Assembly: GCF_001437435.1 (NCBI RefSeq)
Contig: NZ_JQCB01000009.1
Coordinates: 1 to 40,794, forward strand
Direction: 5' to 3'
Source: Furfurilactobacillus siliginis
Lineage (GTDB): Bacteria; Bacillota; Bacilli; Lactobacillales; Lactobacillaceae
Length of the DNA: 40,794 bases
The notes below the pieces were generated by a model. That model searched no databases. It worked only from the letters and a program-made list of their open reading frames with translations, and was not told where the DNA came from. This document shows positions 39,068-40,794 of this stretch, piece after piece (positions within the stretch are counted from its first letter, which is position 1; the number at the start of each line of letters is the position of its first letter). Both the position numbers and the translations under genes were made by a program.

Positions 39068-40228
39068 TCATTGAACTAGGTACTGCCGTTGCTCATTTTT
39101 AATTCCGCCTAAAACATATTTCGCAGAATCATGGCTAATGTCTAACGCACGATCTTGTCCGTTTGTGGGCAGTGAATCTTTAAAGATCCGTTCATATTCA
39201 GCAACGGACACCGGCGTTCTTTTATCTAGTAGTGTTTGAATGGCAGCTTTATCGAAGCCTTCTTGATAGTCTGCTTGAATGGTACCAGTAAAGAATTCGC
39301 CTTCAGCTCCGGAACCGTAACTAAACAAGCCAAGCTGACTACCTGCATGTAAGTCACCGTGAGCCAGTAACGATAGCAAACTTAAGTACAGTGATCCCGT
39401 ATAGAGATTCCCAACATGGCGATTCCATAAACGCGCCTGGTCAAATTGGCTCGTTAATTTATCAGCCACAGTTTGATCTTCTGGCAATACTGTACGCAGT
39501 GCCTTTAGCCCCATTTTTGAGAATGGTAAATGGAATAACATTGCATCGAAGTCACTGATTTCATGATGATAGGTATCACTAAAACGAGTCCAAACATCTG
39601 TGAAGAAATCCGTATAAACATTGGCCGAATAATGACCGTCCACCCGCGCCTCAGTTGCGTAGACAGGTCGCCAGAAATCCATCACATCACGCGTGAGGTA
39701 AGTACTTTCATCGCTGATTGCAAGAATTCGCGGATTCTCACTCATAATCATGGCAACAGCACCACCACCCTGAGTAATTTCGCCAGCGGTCTCTAACCCA
39801 TACCGCGCAATATCGGCGGCAATTACCAAGACGCGTTTGCCGGGATGTGCTTTTAAATAATCTTTGCCTAGTTGTAAAGCCGCAGTGGCAGAATAACAAG
39901 CCTGTTTGATCTCAATGGCACGACTATGTTCTGATAATTTAAGCAGATGCTGCAAGTAAACCGCACCAGCTTTTGAATTATCAATCCCAGATTCAGTCGC
40001 AAACAAGATGAGGTCAATTTGGTCACGATCTGTCGCATCTAAAATTTGTTCTGTCGCATTTGCTGCCATTGTCACCACATCTTGTGTAGGTGGCACAACA
40101 GCCATTTCAGATTGGCCAATCCCAATATGGTACTTGGCAGGATCATCCCCCCGTGCATTTGCTAAATCTGTCATGTCCAACACATAGTGAGGCGTGTAAA
40201 ACCCCATTTTATCGATTCCAATGGTCAT
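39068..40228 (-). CDS. mvaS: Hydroxymethylglutaryl-CoA synthase
   Basis: MvaS condenses acetyl-CoA and acetoacetyl-CoA to HMG-CoA in the mevalonate route to isopentenyl diphosphate. With the ATG at 40228 (AAAGGA 8 nt upstream) the protein has 386 residues. Catalytic Cys111 (QACYSATAAL) and Glu79 (FATESGID) fall at the numbers known for the Enterococcus enzyme, and the His in MLFHLPFSKMGLKAL completes the triad. The open frame's earlier ATG overlaps the ribosome site. A single-gene unit divergent from tRNA-Ser. Confidence 0.97.
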   Translation of the reverse strand: MTIGIDKMGFYTPHYVLDMTDLANARGDDPAKYHIGIGQSEMAVVPPTQDVVTMAANATEQILDATDRDQIDLILFATESGIDNSKAGAVYLQHLLKLSEHSRAIEIKQACYSATAALQLGKDYLKAHPGKRVLVIAADIARYGLETAGEITQGGGAVAMIMSENPRILAISDESTYLTRDVMDFWRPVYATEARVDGHYSANVYTDFFTDVWTRFSDTYHHEISDFDAMLFHLPFSKMGLKALRTVLPEDQTVADKLTSQFDQARLWNRHVGNLYTGSLYLSLLSLLAHGDLHAGSQLGLFSYGSGAEGEFFTGTIQADYQEGFDKAAIQTLLDKRTPVSVAEYERIFKDSLPTNGQDRALDISHDSAKYVLGGIKNEQRQYLVQ

Positions 40229-40290
40229 GTTTATCATCCTTTTTAAGGTTTCTCATTAACGTGTGTCTGGCATTCAATAGTGCCTTGTTA

Positions 40291-40319
40291 ACTTTAACCG
40301 CTGACCGCTTTACAGTCAA
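40291..40319 (-). promoter_or_regulatory. Promoter of mvaS
   Basis: Minus strand: TTGACT (40314-40319), 17 nt, TAAAGT (40291-40296). It abuts the divergent tRNA-Ser promoter, sharing one base pair with its -35. Confidence 0.8.
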
Positions 40320-40337
40320 ATTCTAGCTTGGTATACT
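40309..40337 (+). promoter_or_regulatory. Promoter of tRNA-Ser
   Basis: TTTACA (40309-40314), 17 nt, TATACT (40332-40337), 20 nt before the tRNA. Confidence 0.88.
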
Positions 40338-40356
40338 GTTAGTTGCGACATGCCAT

Positions 40357-40445
40357 GGAGAGTTGGCAGAGTGGTAATGCAACGGACTCGAAATCCGTCG
40401 AACCGCCTTATAAGCGGCGCGCAGGTTCAATTCCTGTACTCTCCT
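40357..40445 (+). tRNA. tRNA-Ser (anticodon CGA)
   Basis: A type II tRNA: acceptor GGAGAGT/ACTCTCC, D arm, anticodon stem ACGGA/TCCGT with loop CTCGAAA (anticodon CGA, reads UCG), long variable arm with CCGC/GCGG stem, T arm GCAGG-TTCAATT-CCTGT. CCA is not encoded. The base after the acceptor stem is T, where many bacterial tRNA-Ser have G. Confidence 0.96.
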
Positions 40446-40458
40446 TACTATCATTGAC

Positions 40459-40509
40459 AACTCCTGCCAAGCAGCGTCATAAACCGCTTGGTAGGAGTTT
40501 TTCTTTTTA
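40459..40509 (+). terminator. Terminator after tRNA-Ser
   Basis: AACTCCTGCCAAGC and GCTTGGTAGGAGTT form a 14-bp stem (one G-U) followed by TTTTTCTTTTT. Confidence 0.92.
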
Positions 40510-40660
40510 TGATTTGACAGAATATGGCACGCTTTAACAGTTTTAGATAGTAGAACGGGATAGCAGAATTCAGCATACAGAGTCCTTACAAAATGGATCT
40601 ATGCATTCACCTTCAACGCTTTAGGTAGAATGCCCATTTTTATCTAATCTCCTTAACGAT
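40510..40660. other. Intergenic stretch without recognised content
   Basis: Between the tRNA terminator and the next hairpin I see no gene, RNA or clear promoter. Counting the flanking hairpin and R5, the last 350 nt of the window contain no coding sequence. Confidence 0.5.
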
Positions 40661-40662
40661 GG

Positions 40663-40705
40663 AAGAGTTTGGGACATAAGTATCTTGTCCCAAACTCTCT
40701 TTTTG
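40663..40705. terminator. Hairpin terminator next to repeat R5
   Basis: GAGTTTGGGACA and TGTCCCAAACTC pair around a 9-nt loop, with TTTTT after it on the plus strand and a short T run on the minus. No plus-strand gene precedes it within 150 nt, so it probably ends a minus-strand gene that lies beyond the window, past R5. Confidence 0.8.
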
Positions 40706-40730
40706 ATGTACGCACCTAAATAGTGAAAAC

Positions 40731-40794
40731 GTGGGATAAAAGTCAAGTCGCTGTGCAGACTACGAACCACCTACCGGATTGAAGACCAATCCGT
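40731..40794 (-). repeat. Dispersed structured element, copy R5 (cut by window end)
   Basis: Nearly identical to the left half of R4, including the flank AATAGTGAAAACG, GTGGGATAAAAGTC, AAGTCGCTGTGCAG and the CGGATTG...CAATCCG hairpin. The right half lies outside the window. By the pattern of the other copies, a minus-strand gene should end within about 20 nt after it. Confidence 0.88.

Noticed and set aside
40343-40537. Plus-strand open frame across tRNA-Ser
   Set aside because: It lies over the tRNA and its terminator and is not protein coding.

Overview
The window is a chromosomal stretch of a lactic acid bacterium of the family Lactobacillaceae. I infer this from AGGAGG-type ribosome binding sites, frequent TTG/GTG starts, a CIRCE-controlled hrcA-grpE-dnaK-dnaJ cluster, a mevalonate-pathway HMG-CoA synthase, PolC-type polymerase, and housekeeping gene order like that of Lactiplantibacillus and relatives. 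I cannot name the species. Nearly all genes lie on the minus strand.

Layout from left to right (transcription mostly right to left). (1) 87-5086: heat-shock operon hrcA-grpE-dnaK-dnaJ with a sigma-A promoter and CIRCE operator, ending at a strong terminator. (2) 5466-7364: ribF and truB. (3) 7510-13104: translation/transcription operon rimP-nusA-ylxR-ylxQ-infB-rbfA, preceded by a palindrome over its promoter and a terminator hairpin in its leader. (4) 13342-15843: a small accessory island at the polC/rimP junction, holding a VOC-family dioxygenase-like gene, a frameshifted zeta-like P-loop kinase gene and two tandem copies of an unknown 80-residue protein. (5) 16032-25095: uppS-cdsA-rseP-proS-polC (undecaprenyl and phospholipid synthesis, site-2 protease, prolyl-tRNA synthetase, replicative polymerase). 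(6) 25330-28466: rpsB, tsf, pyrH, frr. (7) 28646-30603: methyltransferase and GIY-YIG genes, divergent from a plsC-like acyltransferase. (8) 30766-36493: heterodimeric ABC exporter, YneF, DUF896 protein, divergent lexA with SOS box, nucleoside deoxyribosyltransferase. (9) 36569-40445: a small unknown protein, a membrane-anchored unknown, an SDR-MarR pair, mvaS and tRNA-Ser(CGA).

The most interesting unexplained signal is a family of five dispersed intergenic elements (5348, 14371, 30672, 35923 and 40731, the last cut by the window end). They are about 100-130 nt and all in one orientation. Each lies next to a strong terminator hairpin, and the four complete ones sit within about 20 nt of the stop codon of a minus-strand gene. 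They share a closing stem, an inner stem and a central hairpin. The copies differ by paired substitutions that keep the stems, which points to a selected RNA (or DNA) structure. The second is the zeta-like kinase with its translationally coupled, duplicated small downstream gene: a possible toxin-antitoxin-like module whose kinase gene now looks broken.

Several start codons were moved from the longest reading frame to the one with a properly spaced Shine-Dalgarno site (grpE, rimP, tsf, uppS, the methyltransferase, the SDR, marR, mvaS, the zeta-like gene and both small copies). For hrcA the Shine-Dalgarno site favours an ACG codon.
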